A program made the translations under genes and the position numbers. The notes beneath the pieces are model-generated. The model made no database searches. It was not told the DNA's origin and worked only from the letters and a program-made list of their open reading frames with translations. A DNA stretch of 64,000 nt from Symbiodinium natans (taxonomy: Eukaryota > Sar > Dinophyceae > Suessiales > Symbiodiniaceae). This document shows, piece by piece, positions 43,999-56,871 of the stretch (its first letter is position 1; every line of letters starts with the position of its first letter). The DNA is taken from the NCBI GenBank assembly GCA_905221605.1, contig CAJNDS010002094.1, forward strand, positions 124,001 through 188,000, written 5' to 3'.

Positions 43999-46900
43999 CT
44001 ACGGGCAACTGGCCTTGAAGAGCTTCCTCCTCGTAGCGATTGGCTGATCCATGGTGTCGTGCAAACGCTTCTCCACAGCCTTGACCTCATTGGGAGAGCA
44101 AGACAGAGGCGGAGACAGCGACGGAGACGGAGACAGAGACAGACAGAGAGAGAGAAAGACAGACAGGTATCAAGCCAACAGACAGGACAACACAGACATG
44201 GCAACAGAGAGAGGTGATACAGGGTTGGACACTACGGCAGACAATGGCAGACACAATCAGACTTCACGGAGCGAACGGCAGCGGACCTCTGGCGACAGGT
44301 TCGTTTCCGGAGCAGGCGCCGATGCTGGCGCCTGCCAACAAAAGCTCGCAAGAAATTCAGAGCTCACGCTGGATTGTGTTGACTCTGACTCAATTGAGGT
44401 TCCAAAATCTCGGGTGCCTTGTTGCCACCACTGGAACCTGCTCAACACTCGGCAAGGAATGCGAACTCTAGACTGCAACGATAAAACAGAAATTGAAGCA
44501 CGCTGTCTACAGGAGTCTTGCAAATCCATTAGGCCCCCGCCTTCACCAGCCGGTGGAGGGGTGGACCGCCTGTTCCGGCCGGCATTGAAACCAGGGTGAA
44601 CCTTGGGCGACGGCGAAGGCCCCGTTTTGCTGCCTGGCCGTTGGGCCCAGGTTGCACCCGAAGCAGGCTTGGACTCACTGTTGGCACTGTTGGCACTGTT
44701 ACTCCCAGCATCTTTCCCGAGCCGTTCGGCTGCAGCCGCGGCTGAGCGATAGGCCGTCTCTGCGCGAGCTTTCTCTTCCGCAAAGGGTGAGGCTGAGGCA
44801 CTCTTGTCGTAAGCAGGCTTGGTCGTCTCAGGCACCGGAATGCTGATAGGGGCCGATTGCGCCGGCTTTCTTCTTCCTGCTCCCTCCTGCGGGAGGTAAG
44901 CCTTCAATTTGTTGGCGTGGGATCGCCAAAGCTTGATAGTTCCGATGCCGGCAGCAAGTGTGCAGAACACGGTCAAGGACACTATCAAAATCACGATTCC
45001 CACCGCGGTGCTGCTGGTTGTCTGCTGCGGGGTGCCCGACACATTCGTACCGGTTGCAGCTCGAAAGTTGTATGCTTGCGCAGGGAGATGAGCAGAAGGG
45101 TTGCCGGCCATATCCTTCCAGAATGCAGCGGCTGCTCAGACACACACTCGCGTCAGCGCAACATGCGCAACAACTGCCCCTAGATGGCTCTGCTTTTGCT
45201 TCCAAGGCTCCCTGACCGCACCTTCCGGCAGCTCCAGCGTGTACGTCTTGCCAGACCTTCCAGGCTACAAAAAGGCATCGGGTACAATGCGGGGCTACAA
45301 GAAAGCCTGCTGCTTGCCACTTGCCACAACATGCTTCTTCAACATCCACGCTTTTAACCATCGGTTCGAAATGCCAATGCCTCAACAAAGTGTCCAGGTG
45401 GATGCGCAATAGCGAAGACGAGAGGATCTCCGCCGAGGGCGCCTGCAGACCAAGAGGACGAAAACTCAGGTTCGGATGGAGAGCTTCTCTATGTTTCTCT
45501 CTTTGGAGTGCTCAGGGTTCTCTCTTTGAGCCCTCTCTTTTTCAGTTCTCTTCCCCCCCTTCTCCTTGAGGACAATCGGAACCGATTGCACCGCAGTGGT
45601 GGTGCCAGTGCTGTCCACCTGCCACAGGAAATCGGTGTATGCAAGATGTGCTGGTCTTTTTAGCTAGACCACACCAGTGCCACAAGATGCACTACTTTCT
45701 TGTTGTTGCTATTGAAACTTGAGGTGTTCCGATTTGCATTGATGTGTCCAAGTTAATTCCAAAACCTACGTGTTCAATTGCTTCGTTCGTTCGAATTTCA
45801 CAGTGAAGCCTTGCGCTTAGAGAAAGCTCAGCAAGACGGTGATGCTTCTTAGGAGGTGAATCTCCAGTTAGTTCTTGCGCCCGCAGTCTATCCTCATAGT
45901 TCAGGGTTGGGCTGGTGGGTTGGTATATCGGATCCCAAACAGCCCCTCGGCCTCATCCCGAGCCCTAAACCCGGCTTTCACTTCAACCCTAAAACCATCA
46001 CGACCACCCGGAGCCCGAAGGAGGGTTCAGGGTGCAGAATTGAGGGTTTAGATCGCCCACGGGCCGAGCATCATGTGCATGTGCAGAAGTAGGGTTCAGG
46101 TCGACCCATTCTTCCGAGCATCATCTTGAGAATTCAGTGGGAGCTGGTTTCTCCACTGATCATCACTGATCCCTCCCTAGATGGACCCTCCAAAAACAGG
46201 CCCAGGTCCCACCCACCCATTTGGGTGGGGCTCAGCCCCAATGAGTGGCTACGATCTTGAGGTCCCCCCCCCCCCCCCCCGGCGCACACCCCAGACAAAC
46301 ACACACACACACACACACACACAACACACACACACACACACACACCCCGTTTTCTCATTGAGCAGAATAGCTCTCTGAACGAAAGCTTGGAGGAAGCTTT
46401 CGCAATTCGTAAGTACTGACTCTGACTGTGGTAGATTCGTTAAACTCTTGGACTCTTGGAAAAATTGTAAAAGAAGGATTTGGAAACAGGACCCAGGAAT
46501 ATGCAAACAAATCCTTGGAAACGAGTTGGACAGTAGTTCTGAAAGCAGAACCTTCTTTTTGTTGGAAACTTTTCCATACATGCAAGTCACACAGATACAA
46601 AAATGAAATAGAAACTAACAAAACCAAAACTGTCGACTTGAACCGAAACGTTCCAAGATCCTGCTCCAGTTCTTGCAATATTCTGTGTTCCAGGACCCTG
46701 TTCTTTCCCAATCCCAAGTTAGTTTCTTGTTTCCAAACGCTATGTCCAAAATCCTGTTTCCACGATCCAGTTTCCAGAGTTCTTTCCAAGATCCTGTTTT
46801 CAGAGCCATGTCGCCGAGTTTTTGGTTCTGAAGCTCTATTTCAAGATCCTGTTCACGGACATTTGCACTCGGACTCCTGCAACGATGGAAGCCTCCAACC

Positions 46901-49327
46901 GACTCAGCGTAGCCGTCAGATCCCCTGAAGCCCTTAGCGGAGTCACGGCAGCAGAGATGTGAGATGTCATCGAACATCATGCTTCAACGATTTCAGCGAT
47001 TTCAGCATTCGAGTGAGTGGCAGCAGCACCGGCTCACTCCACAAGAGGTTTACAGCGCCGTCCAGGGGGACAGCCACCTTGGAGCGTTCGAGGCTTTTGA
47101 GGGCTCCAGGAGGCGCTCACGGCGCCGAGGAATATCCGCGGAGCAATCCACACGGGCTCACCATGAGTGCAGCCACGTGCAGCCACGTGCAGCCAAGTGC
47201 AGCCAAGTGCAGCCAGGAGGCCGACATGCTGTTTGGATCGAAATCGATGAGTATCGGAGGATTCGTGTCCAGCAGCTGGAAACTGCAGGCCGAGTGCAAG
47301 AGCGCTGCGCGTGTCACGCCGTTGCAGAGTGCGGCGTTGCACGCAAATGTAACAACTGCTTGGGCTCTTTGTTTGGGGCGAGGTTGCGGGTTGCTTGGCG
47401 CCACTGCTCTGCATCAGAACACAGTTGCTTTCAATAGCTTAGAGACCCAGATCGCCTGTAGTCTTCTCTCGACAGCCCGGCATATGGAACCGCATCCTGC
47501 AGCCGCGACAGACAACATTTGCTTCGATCATCCCATTCCCACCCTACATGTGGGAGCAACTCTTCCGTTTTCAGACAGGCAAGTACGCATACTTCGCCCA
47601 AGCCTCTGTCGCGGGACTCTCCACGGAATTCTGTGAAGGTGGGCACTGCAGGGACACACCGAGGGTGGGGAAAAAACATCTCTGCCTGCGATGCGTTGCT
47701 TTGCAGTTTCTCCTTGGTGCTGCCTTACACTAGCGATTTGAACAAAAAAGGCTTCTCCACGCTTGGTCCGCTGGGTGCAGTCTTTCGAGTCTTTCGACCT
47801 GGATCAACCTTGATCGACCTTGTGACGAAAGAAGTAGAATCACTCCTCGTCACAAACCGTCATGGGCTCAATCGAAATGCCACAGGTCCTTGCAACCATA
47901 ATGACGCAGGCCAGTATGATTCCAGCATCTTCCAACAATCGTTGAGACATCACTCCAGCCTCGCGCTCTCCAGCTGTATCGTGGATAGATACCAAGACAT
48001 ATCGATGCTCAAAGTTCTGGATGATATCTGCATGTGCCTGAGCAAACGTTTGTTCCCTGCACGGCCCCCAACCGGACCGCCGGGCAACCGGCAGCGGGGC
48101 AAGAACCCGGTCCCTGAAGCCAAAGCACGTTCGAGGAACTGATTGCTCGTTAACCTCAGACAGAGCCACCAATTCATTGCCGTTCATTAATTTTCCGCAC
48201 TTGTCCCTGGCAGATTACTCAGATTTTGGATCCTGAGAGGGTCCAGCTACCAGCGAGATTAGAATTAGAAGCACCCTCATGAAACAATGTGGGGCAGACC
48301 ACATTGACTCGCGCTGAGCAACGCTTCCCGCGCACCAAAAACTCACGCCTGACGATATGGAGGAGCCACTACACCACCTGACATTCTCCGTGAACCGCAA
48401 GACCTTGCACATGGGAAATGCAGAGGAACCCTCATGATGAATGGAATTATTGCCAATGGCATCCAGGCGATACTGGGATGCGTCAGATTGTAAGTTCCTG
48501 AAGTTCGATGAAAGTTGAAAGTTGGGGCGGCGGCGACACGGAGATCCGAGCCGCTGCTGTGGGAACCTGACTCGACGATGCAGGCATAGCCCCCGACAGC
48601 GAGTGATTCGATCCAATATGATACATCTACACATCGAAACAGTCGAAACACCTTCCCCTGCGCACCTCCTCGCTGTGGAAAGTAGCTTGCAAGCTGAGGC
48701 GGGTCAACGTCGCACCCTGCTTGTGTTGGACAAGCGGTGCAGGAAGTTGACGACAGCAGTGAGCTCACACATCCAGAGGCCGCGTCAGCCCAAGCGCAGC
48801 CAGCAGCTGCAGCACATGCACATGCAGTGGTAATGCCAGGACAAGTTATCGTGGCGCAGTGTTCCTGCTGCGCACACAGGAAGCAGTCGATATGCCCCTT
48901 GGTACCGACATTCTCGCACACACCTCCGCCCCCTGAATAGGGCTTCCAGACACAAATCTCTCCAGCGGCACATTCACACGCCGTCGTCGAAGATGGACAA
49001 GGGTCAATAGTCCTTGTCGTTGTGAAAGTCGAGGTGGCTGCTTGTAGACCTCGAAATCTTCGATTGCTCGCCGCGGCCTCTTGTGCCAAGAGGAGAAAAG
49101 CCAGTCTCCTCTGGAGTCCAAGCCTTCTCCGGAAAGAAAAGGAAGGGATAGCCACCTGTGCCATTGGAGAGCCATCGCTCATTGATTTGCGCGGCTTGCG
49201 CCAGACCGTCTTTCCATGCTGCCATTACATGGCTTCCTACACCAACCACAAGCAAGCTTAGAGCCACCATAAGGTTCCAGAATGTCAGCCAGAATGTAAC
49301 AGAGCAGCTTCTCATTGCTTCTCGCAT
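43999..49327 (-). CDS. Cell-surface protein with Cys-rich repeats, Ig-like pieces and a transmembrane segment
   Basis: Inferred multi-exon gene. Exon 1 (start 49327) begins MREAMRSCSVTFWLTFWNLM and continues as a hydrophobic signal or anchor. The next exon (about 49090-48700) has two tandem Cys-rich repeats of about 40 residues sharing TTACxCAA, GxCxW and CxxCxxQxxC, then DPPQLASYFPQ, which resembles the start of SbsA-type Ig-like domains. VLRFTENVR (about 48408-48383) and KTYTLELPEGAVR (about 45255-45217) resemble strands of the same domain type. A long exon (about 45127-44530) has one transmembrane helix (STAVGIVILIVSLTVFCTLA) followed by an Ala/Ser/Pro-rich tail. A final piece (about 44095 to stop 43999) reads NEVKAVEKRLHDTMD. 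Linking all parts into one gene is a hypothesis; the middle (45.4-48.3 kb) is largely unresolved and contains another coding-like piece (about 48010-47870, VLVSIHDTAGEREAGVMSQ). Confidence 0.5.
45900..46095. repeat. Degenerate telomere-like repeats
   Basis: CCCTAAA/CCCTAAAA on one side and AGGGTTTA/AGGGTTCA on the other, in low density. Confidence 0.45.
46263..46346. repeat. Poly-C run and (CA)n microsatellite
   Basis: About 17 C residues followed by two (CA)n blocks separated by an extra A. Confidence 0.95.
46430..46890. repeat. Degenerate minisatellite
   Basis: Imperfect units of roughly 15-30 bases built on GATCCTGTTTCC and GTTTCCAGA recur across the stretch. Repetitive translations on both strands are artefacts of this. 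Confidence 0.65.
47166..47218. repeat. 10-bp tandem repeat, 5 copies
   Basis: The unit GTGCAGCCAM (M = C or A) is repeated five times. Confidence 0.95.
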
Positions 49328-49937
49328 ATTGTGATTCCGAGCTCGAAAACTCCGCTCGCTTCAGAAACACCTCTATTTTCGCATGCTGTTGCAGCAGTCC
49401 AGCTCCATTTTGGAGCTGTCACAAACCCAAAACAGAAAAACAAAACACCGAAAGAATGAAACCGTCTCCGACGACAACAGTTTCCTGCATACATCTGAGA
49501 TTACTGCGTGGCTGGCGGCGAGTTCATGAGCCTTCTTTGGCCACGATCCAGTATCTACAAGCGGTTTCCGGCGGCCACTGCCACCGTAGCCCCTGAGTTT
49601 GTGGAGGCTAGGACCAAACCTTGACTCCAGTGGAACCTGCTACTAGTACTCAGCATTTTATTACATTCAAACACCAAAATGCTTCGAGTGCTACGCTTCG
49701 CTTCGGACAAACCAGCGAGCCATGCCGCCGAGCTGGCATGGCTGCGCTCTCTCGCTCTCTTAGATGTCTTGGCAGTTTACCTGGCAGAGAATGGCTGCAC
49801 CCGAAGCATGGAGCTAGGCGCACGAAGTGAAGCGCACGAGGGCAGAAAGTGCACGAAAGCGTTCGCCGGCGGGGCCACCACGCGGCAGTAGGAGCCCGAG
49901 AAAGCCTCCAAAGATCATCACAAAGTCACGAAGTCTC

Positions 49938-51148
49938 AGATCAGGCTCCTTGGAAGTTCGCGCTTTCCAGCCTCAGCAAAGGCGTCGTTGATCTGCGACA
50001 GGGCGTAGCCTCCACGTTAGCAGCTATCACATCCATTGGCACATGGTTCATGGTCTCTGCAGCTTCAGAATAAACACGGGATGCTGGCTCGAGGGCGACA
50101 GAACAGATTCTAATGGAAGCTCCTGTGGCAACCGGCACGTTCGGTGAAGATTTTCGAGGCAAACACAGCGGTCCTCACGGTACTCATTCAAAAACTTGAC
50201 CTTGGCTCTCGCAGGCCATCGGTCGGCCGCCCATCACTCAATCACCAAAGCTCTCTGTCACCTCCCAAACATCTCAAACCACATCTCAAACCACCTCAAA
50301 GCACTCTGTCTCCACCCATTCCCAAAATTTCCCCTCTCCGTTTGCAAAAGGCACAAAAGGCAAAGGCCCGAGCCGCTTCTTCGAGGTTCCACGGGGTGTA
50401 GTTGTGCACGCCGCGGATGGTGAGGCACTGAGACAGCCGCTGCACTGCCCAACTCTGCCCAACTCAGAGTCCCTCTCGGATCATCCCCCGGATCCCGGCA
50501 GAATCCACACCTTCTTAATGATGGTCTCCCCAGTCAGCGCAGAAAGCTGAGAATCAGGGTGTACCTTCTGCGAGATCGGAGTGTGCGCAGCAAGCACTTG
50601 CATGTACATGTGTATGCGCGCTTTCGCTTGCGAAGCAAGCAATCACTGTAGTCTGAGCATGCTGACCATACCTGCAAACGAATAATGCCCGCCGTTGCGA
50701 AGCAGCTGCACACCCTGTCAAGTTTGCCAGAAGCATATTCGGAAGATTCTCAAGCAAGTGCGCAGGCCTCGTGGATTACACCTTTGGCCCCAGTCATCTC
50801 GACAGCGACATCGACTCCGTGCGGGTACCGTTCACGTATGGAGCGCTGCCGCTCCCAGAACTCCTTCAATAGCTCTCGAAAGCTTCTTCAAAGGCGCGAC
50901 AAAGACTTCTTTAGAGCAGCCTCCTCTCCACCTGAGACCAGTAGAGGAATGCCGCCGAACCTGACTTGTCCAAGCCGCGCTTGCAAGGCTCCATCAGCAT
51001 TGGTTCTTGAAATGGGAATCTTGGGCTTGAACTGCACAGCCGTTTTCAGGCGTTCCGGCTGCGTGTCGAGGCAGAAGACACTGCCCAGAAGCTGCAGGAC
51101 GACGAGCGTGTCTCTACTGTAGTCACTATTCGTGACGCACGAGCGAGC

Positions 51149-51180
<32 letters not shown>

Positions 51181-54100
51181 TCCAGAGAGATTGATTGACT
51201 GACTGACTGACTGACTGACTGATTGATTGGCAAGCAACAACTCCCGCACGCTCCAAGGAGCTGGCTTTCGTGACAAGTGCATCCAGATTATGAACCAGAA
51301 GTAACCCCCAGCCTTAGTAAGTGACACGTCCTTGATTTCTTGGCCGCTTGGGCTTGGATGTCAACTTCAATTGAGCAACAACTTTCATTGTTCACCCCAC
51401 AATTTGGTCCTTTATCTATCTCTTCCTCTTTCTCTTTCTGCTCCTCTGTCTCTTCCGTTTCTGATTCCGCTTCCGCTTCTTCTTGTTATAATCCTGCTCT
51501 TCCCCTCGTCCTCCTCCCACGCAGGTATGAGATTGGGGTGACACCCTGCCCCCCGCTGTCCTGTACCCCGTATGCCTTTATTTATCTGTGAGCTCTGTGC
51601 CTGTCCATGCCCACGCGCTTCTTCAACCACGCAACGGCGTAGATGCCGAGAAGCCCCACACCTGCTTCGGAGAGTCTTGACATCTTTTGCCGCCGACTTC
51701 AAGCAGGCAGCCACGGTCCTTGTACGACGGCACTCTTGTTGGAGCCGTACCTTGTGACAGAAGGTGCTTCGTCTGGGGTTCAGTTTGCCTAATATTTTCA
51801 ATTGCTTACCGAAAGTTTTTCTGTGAACACCGTTCCCCCAAAAGCACTACTCCACTACGGACTCCGAAGGTGGTCACATTATCCAACCGGAATGAAGCAC
51901 CTTCGCGAGTGTATGTAGCCGGGTCATTGAGCCCGCTCTCAGGATGCTTGGAACAGAGTCAATAGCCGAATTGTGGTCTCAACAACCGCGGCTCAACTCA
52001 TTGGCACTTCACTGACACCTGAAGCGTCCAATAAAGCGATGGACATGGCTTGCGCATGTGTCCCACGTCGCCTCGGAAGCCTGGCCATGTCCAGGGCATT
52101 GACGACCTTGGACAGTCATCAACTCAGAGTTCACAAGCCCAGTTGCTTTCCAAGTCTATCTCAGCCTCTCGGGTAGAGACGGTTGCAAGGGCACAGTTCG
52201 CCGGAGAACACACCTCGCCGAGCAGTAACCAATTATTGCCAATGGCTGCGGAAGTGCACCAACCGCGCAGCCAGCAAAGCCAATAAACCCTTAAACCCGA
52301 GGAGTCCAGGAGGGGAGCTAACAGCACAATCGCTCTCTCAAAGACTTAAACTAGAGTGGCAGGTCCAGTCCAGTCTCGGCCTACAGTACAAAAGGCAGCC
52401 AGAATCTAGTCGAGATGGGGCTAGGCATGGCTGGAGTGGATGGGACCGCGCACATAAACGAATCCAGCACCGGCAAGAAGTCCAAAGCTCGAGGAGGGGA
52501 GGTGAAAGGAGGTCACAGGGCCCGTGTGAAGAGGACATTGTCAATACATTGTCAATGCGTTCTGCATCCCGGTATATTCCGGTCATTTCGTGTTGACTCG
52601 AAGTTTTGGCTGGGCCACCGGAGCCTGCTTCATACCTCACAAGTCCCATAACTTCTACAAGTCCCTTATGGGCGCTGATAGACTGATACTGTCGTACTAA
52701 GCCATGCAGAGCAACTAACTTTCCTGGCCGTGGACTTTGAGACAGTCATGCCTCGATGTCCCCCCCTCTGCAACAAGGTGTGGTCAGCCGTGGCACATGC
52801 AGCATCCAAGGCGCAAGCCCGCGAGCTCAATGTGTCGGGGACCTTCACTGCATGAGTCCTGCACGCTGTCCCGCAAAATCAGGGCATACAGTGAAGTCAC
52901 TTAGACTTAAGACATGAGTATTCCTAGCTTTTCTTGGGGCTTCAGTCCCTGGGCGCAGCAGGACATGCGTTGCGTACCTCTTCACTATCAGTGGGTCAAA
53001 CAACAAGAGAGATCTCATCAAGAAGCCCAACGGTGGCAAAAAAAAACCATTCGCAGTACGGGCAGCATGGGTCACGTGCCGTTCAGGCCAGTTCCCTCCG
53101 ACATGCGTGCGTGCCCATACCTTGCAGATCGAAGGCCCTTGGACCGAACAGCCAGTGACGATCTGAGTTGCCGGCTTCATCAAAGAAACGCACTTCTGCG
53201 GCAACCTGTGCAACACATATCTGACATATCTGTCCTGGCCGTTGTCCGACAGCTCAGGATGGCTGAGGGCCGAGCTTGTGCAAGGTGCACTCTGGGCATA
53301 CGCCGCAGGAGTCCGCGACGCTGAAGGTAACCCTGTCACCTTCCTGCAACTTCCAGCCACGGTGCCTGCCAGCCACAAAGCTGTGGATGCTCTGCCCGTT
53401 CTCATCTGCCGTCAAACTCAGGCATGCTCAGTCGACTGAGGGTCAGCCTTGGACGGCTGCCACTGAAAATGTCACTACCAATTCTCTCGATGACCCCCAC
53501 ACCTGAAGGCACTGACAGACAAGCTAATCCAAGCCACCAAGAACCCACATGAAATCATTCTGGAATACACAGGCGAACGCCGAACGCTGCCTTCGTGGCC
53601 CAAGACCAGCGGCATTGGCTCTTGTCTCTTGCCACTGACCTTGCGTTCATTTGTGTTCCATGTGGCCAGCAGCCCCACCCCTCCACCCCGAGAGCTCATG
53701 TCCACCCCCAGAGACACACCAAAAGCCTCTAAGCCTCACTCGGTGTGCAGATCGCTGCCGCAAATCGTTGCAACCTGCAATTCACATGTGCCTGTAGAAG
53801 CTTTGCATGGCTTTGTGAGGCGATCACCACGCTCACACCAAGATCTGGCCTCCATCCGCACCAGAAGCTCGCCTTCATTCAGCTTCTCAGGAAGGGGGAC
53901 CTGACAATGGAGTCAATCGGCTTTGCCATCTTGACCGTTTGATCTCTGCGGGCCTCCTGAAGTTCGAAAGGCTTGCCAACCTCGTGGAAAACGGCGGCAA
54001 CAGCTTTGGCCGCACGTCCTTGGCCAGGAACACTGATGGAGCACTTGGGTTCAACATGAAGCCAAGCGGTGCCTGAGGTGCTCCAAAACAATGGCAATCG

Positions 54101-54268
54101 CCCAAGCAGCTGACGCTGGTTGCCAAATCCTTGACTGCCTGCAGGCAACTCGAGGGCGCAACTTGAGACTGCGGCAACGAAAGCTAGGGATGCACCGGTG
54201 TTTTTCATGTCTGAGCAAACCAATAACTTACAAGACAAGACAAACACGAGCGAGAGACAACGCCGCAA
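49938..54268 (-). CDS. Zinc medium-chain dehydrogenase, phosphonate-associated ADH type
   Basis: A zinc- and NAD-dependent alcohol dehydrogenase. Placed exons include 54268-53954 (leader, then AVFHEVGKPFELQE), 53900-53850 (NEGELLVRME), 53774-53740 (ATICGSDLHT, catalytic zinc Cys), 53634-53591 (PLVLGHE), 53343-53276 (GDRVTFSVADSCGVCPEC) and 53205-53176 (LPQKC, structural zinc). Approximate positions follow for YATHVLLRPGT (52978), SPANCALATV (52212), VVNALDMARL (52106), GLLGIYAVAW (51660) and VFCLDTQPERLKTA (51081), the last two being the Rossmann fold. The C-terminal part has GVDVAVEMTGAKG (50818), LTIRGVHNYTP (50422) and YALSQINDAF (50007). LPQKC, PANCALAT and LTIRGVHNY are typical of the bacterial phosphonate-associated ADH subfamily, as I recall it. 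The leader has a hydrophobic segment (MKNTGASLAFVAAVSSCAL), perhaps for organelle targeting. The exact 3' end is unresolved. Confidence 0.83.
51141..51224. repeat. (GA)n and (GACT)n microsatellites
   Basis: A GA tract (51141-51180) is followed by about seven GACT units (51193-51222). Both lie in an intron of the dehydrogenase gene. Confidence 0.9.
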
Positions 54269-54442
54269 GTCAAGCGGTCAAGTCATAAACTGCAGGCGAG
54301 AGATGATGGTACAGTCAGAAACAGAACGAGCCTTGAGGGCGTTATTAGATAAACAGAACCCATGAAAAGAAGAACACACGACGGCCGCGTGATAAACATC
54401 TGAAAAATTGGAGACATACATCGCCCCAACATCTCATGAACC

Positions 54443-54632
54443 AGCAAGCTTGCGCATGCACGACGCGCCGACGGCTGCTAGAGTTAGGGTTCCTTGAGGA
54501 ACTCCAGTGGTGAAGAGCCTATACCGATCTAGTTTGCGAGCGTGCGTGCATGCCTACGAGCCACCTGCTTAAGTCTGAATGCCACCTGCGTATATCAACA
54601 AGCAAGCTTGTGCATGCAGAGCTGCTAGAATT
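54443..54632. repeat. Diverged direct repeat pair
   Basis: AGCAAGCTTGYGCATGCA followed within a few tens of bases by GCTGCTAGARTTAGGG occurs twice, at about 54443-54492 and 54600-54636. Confidence 0.7.
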
Positions 54633-54638
54633 AGGGGG

Positions 54639-54668
<30 letters not shown>
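54633..54668. repeat. Poly-G run of about 33-36 bases
   Basis: One T interrupts an otherwise pure G run just after the second copy of the direct repeat. Its true length may be uncertain in any assembly. Confidence 0.9.
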
Positions 54669-54671
<3 letters not shown>

Positions 54672-54904
54672 TCCCAATCCAAAAATGGGGGGCTGCCTGC
54701 CGCCTTTTGACCCACCTGAAACACATTAGTACGACAACCTCAACACGGAGTGACAGTTTTGATAGCATGTTGGTGGTGGAGTCTAAGTATGGACAGGGCC
54801 TCTGCGCCAAACCTGTCTTGGTGGTTGGCTGAGTCGACTCAAGCTGCCCAGCACCATGGCTGCCGTGGCTGCGCTGCTGCACGCCTGGGCCGTACGAAGT
54901 GGCT

Positions 54905-55302
54905 GGAGGTGAGGGGAGAGAAGAGGAAAGAAAGAGAAAAGGGAGAGAGAGAGAGAGAGAAATAGAGAGCAGAGAGAGAATCAGAAGAGAGAGGAGAGAG
55001 AGAAGAGAAAGAGAATAGAGAGAGAAGCGAGAGAGAGGGAGCTCAGAGAGAGAAGAAAGAGAGAGAGAGAGAGAGCAGAGAGAGAAAGAGAGAAGAGAGA
55101 GTGAAGAGAGAGAGAGAGAGAAGAGACAGAAAGCAGAGAGAAGAGAGAGAGAAGAGAGAGAGAAGAGAGAGAGAAGAGAGAGAGAAGAGAGAGAGAAGAG
55201 AGAGAGAAGAGAGAGAGAAGAGAGAGAGAAGAGAGACAGAAGAGAGAGAGAAGAGAGAGAGAAGAGAGAGTGAGAGAACAAAGAGGGAAGAGAGAGAAGA
55301 GA
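54905..55302. repeat. GA-rich microsatellite, about 400 bp
   Basis: Imperfect GAGA and GAAGAGA units. Long Ser/Leu or Arg/Glu frames here are artefacts. Confidence 0.95.
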
Positions 55303-55587
55303 AAGCCCACAAGCGCGCTCACCTCAAGGGGCCACAGCGTAACAGCCAAGGCAGAACAGGAACGAGACTGGGAGCGGCTGCGGCGTGGGGAACATTGACT
55401 CCTCTCATCCTTTTATACACTCAACTCCCTCTCTTTCCATGTTCCCTGAGAGTCGCTTTCCTCAGCTGTCGTGGTGCCCGGATCTTCTTTTCTCCACTGC
55501 ATTTCTGGAGCACCTTGTGGTGATCTCCAAGAGCGGATGTGAAACACGCAGCTAGCCGCGACTGCCAACTGGGTTGAATGTGTCTCT

Positions 55588-55613
55588 CCGTGTGTGTGTG
55601 TGTGTGTGTGTGT
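55588..55613. repeat. (GT)n microsatellite
   Basis: About 12 GT units. Confidence 0.95.
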
Positions 55614-55819
55614 CTGTCTGCCGACTGGACATTCTTGTTTGCACAAACTCACAATATCTGTGGCACTTTGCGCCGGCGGCTGCCCTTAAACTTCACAAAT
55701 TCCGGCGAACTGGGCCACATGGCTTGGGGATGCTTGGGGTGAGACCCTTCAGGCCGGGACGTTCTCCTCAACACCATGATAGGGGTTTGGTCGGTTCAGG
55801 AAGCTCTTAAGCGCAACTC

Positions 55820-56000
55820 ACCAAAGTTTGTCCATGATTGGCATATATTGGCATTGTTTCTGAAGTTCTCTGCCGCGAGGTTCCCTGCTGCCCTGCCTCT
55901 TCCGGCGGCGTGGCTTCGGGCACCAAGGATTGCAGCTCTTGGAGGGCAGCTGCCTGGTACAGACGCACACGACATGACGACCGGACCATCGGGAGAGTCG
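55820..56000 (-). CDS. Candidate exon, unrecognised
   Basis: A helical, acidic stretch reads VRLYQAAALQELQSLVPEAT. No family is recognised. Nothing was called between 56.05 and 56.85 kb. Confidence 0.3.
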
Positions 56001-56871
56001 CATCTGAGAAGAGCATACGCCCCGAGGTTTACCAGAGAATTCACCATGCCAGTACTGGAGAAGTCATGATGCTGGGACTTGCTGCTGAAGCTAGTGTTAA
56101 TGTTAACCATTGACGCTTAATCCTCATCCTCTTCATCCTCATCCTGCTCATCATCCTCCACATCGTGATCACCATTGTCATTCTTTGCCTCGTAATGTTG
56201 ACCTGCCATTTATACGCCTCCCCCCCAATACAACTTAAATCCGGAACTCAATCCGGCGAGGCCCCAGGCCTAAGGCGTTTGGGGCAAAGAAGAAAACGCA
56301 CCTCCCATGTGCCACTCCCTGCCCCAGCGCTGGAAGCCAAAGTGGCCACCCCTTCGCTTGGTCCGGGCCCATCTCGCCTCCGCGCCATTCTAGAGGACCC
56401 CCCATATAAGGGTCCATGTACACCCCCAAGGACTGCTTATGGACCTTCTCAATGGACCCGTCTGTGCTTGACGAGGCGGGCGCCGTAGCGTTAACATTCC
56501 TAAACCCCCTCCAACTGTAAAACAAATTCAGGCGCAAAAAAAGAGCGGCTGTCGCTCCTTCTGCAAGAGGTTCACCCTTTTAAGTTGTGGCAAAAGCTGC
56601 TGAGCCCAAGCCGCTCGGCTTTTTGGGGGACCTTGGACCGCCTGTGAACCTAGTTTTCTCGTTACTACCAGCACAATTTACAACCAAACACTCAAGGACA
56701 GATGCACCAGCATCTTTTGGGCAGCTACGGCGGCGGCTACGGCGCGGCTCTGCGGGTAGAGCGACATGCTGAATGTGGAGACTGTAAGGTATGGATCATG
56801 GGACCTGCGACGATGTGGCGAGCGGCCAGTCAGAACCTGCAAAAAACAGATTCAAGTGAGGCTTACACTTC

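Noticed and set aside
54631-55349. Long Ser/Leu-rich or Arg/Glu-rich frames
   Set aside because: They are translations of the GA repeat and the G run. The same applies to the Ser/Pro/Leu frames at 61.5-62.5 kb.
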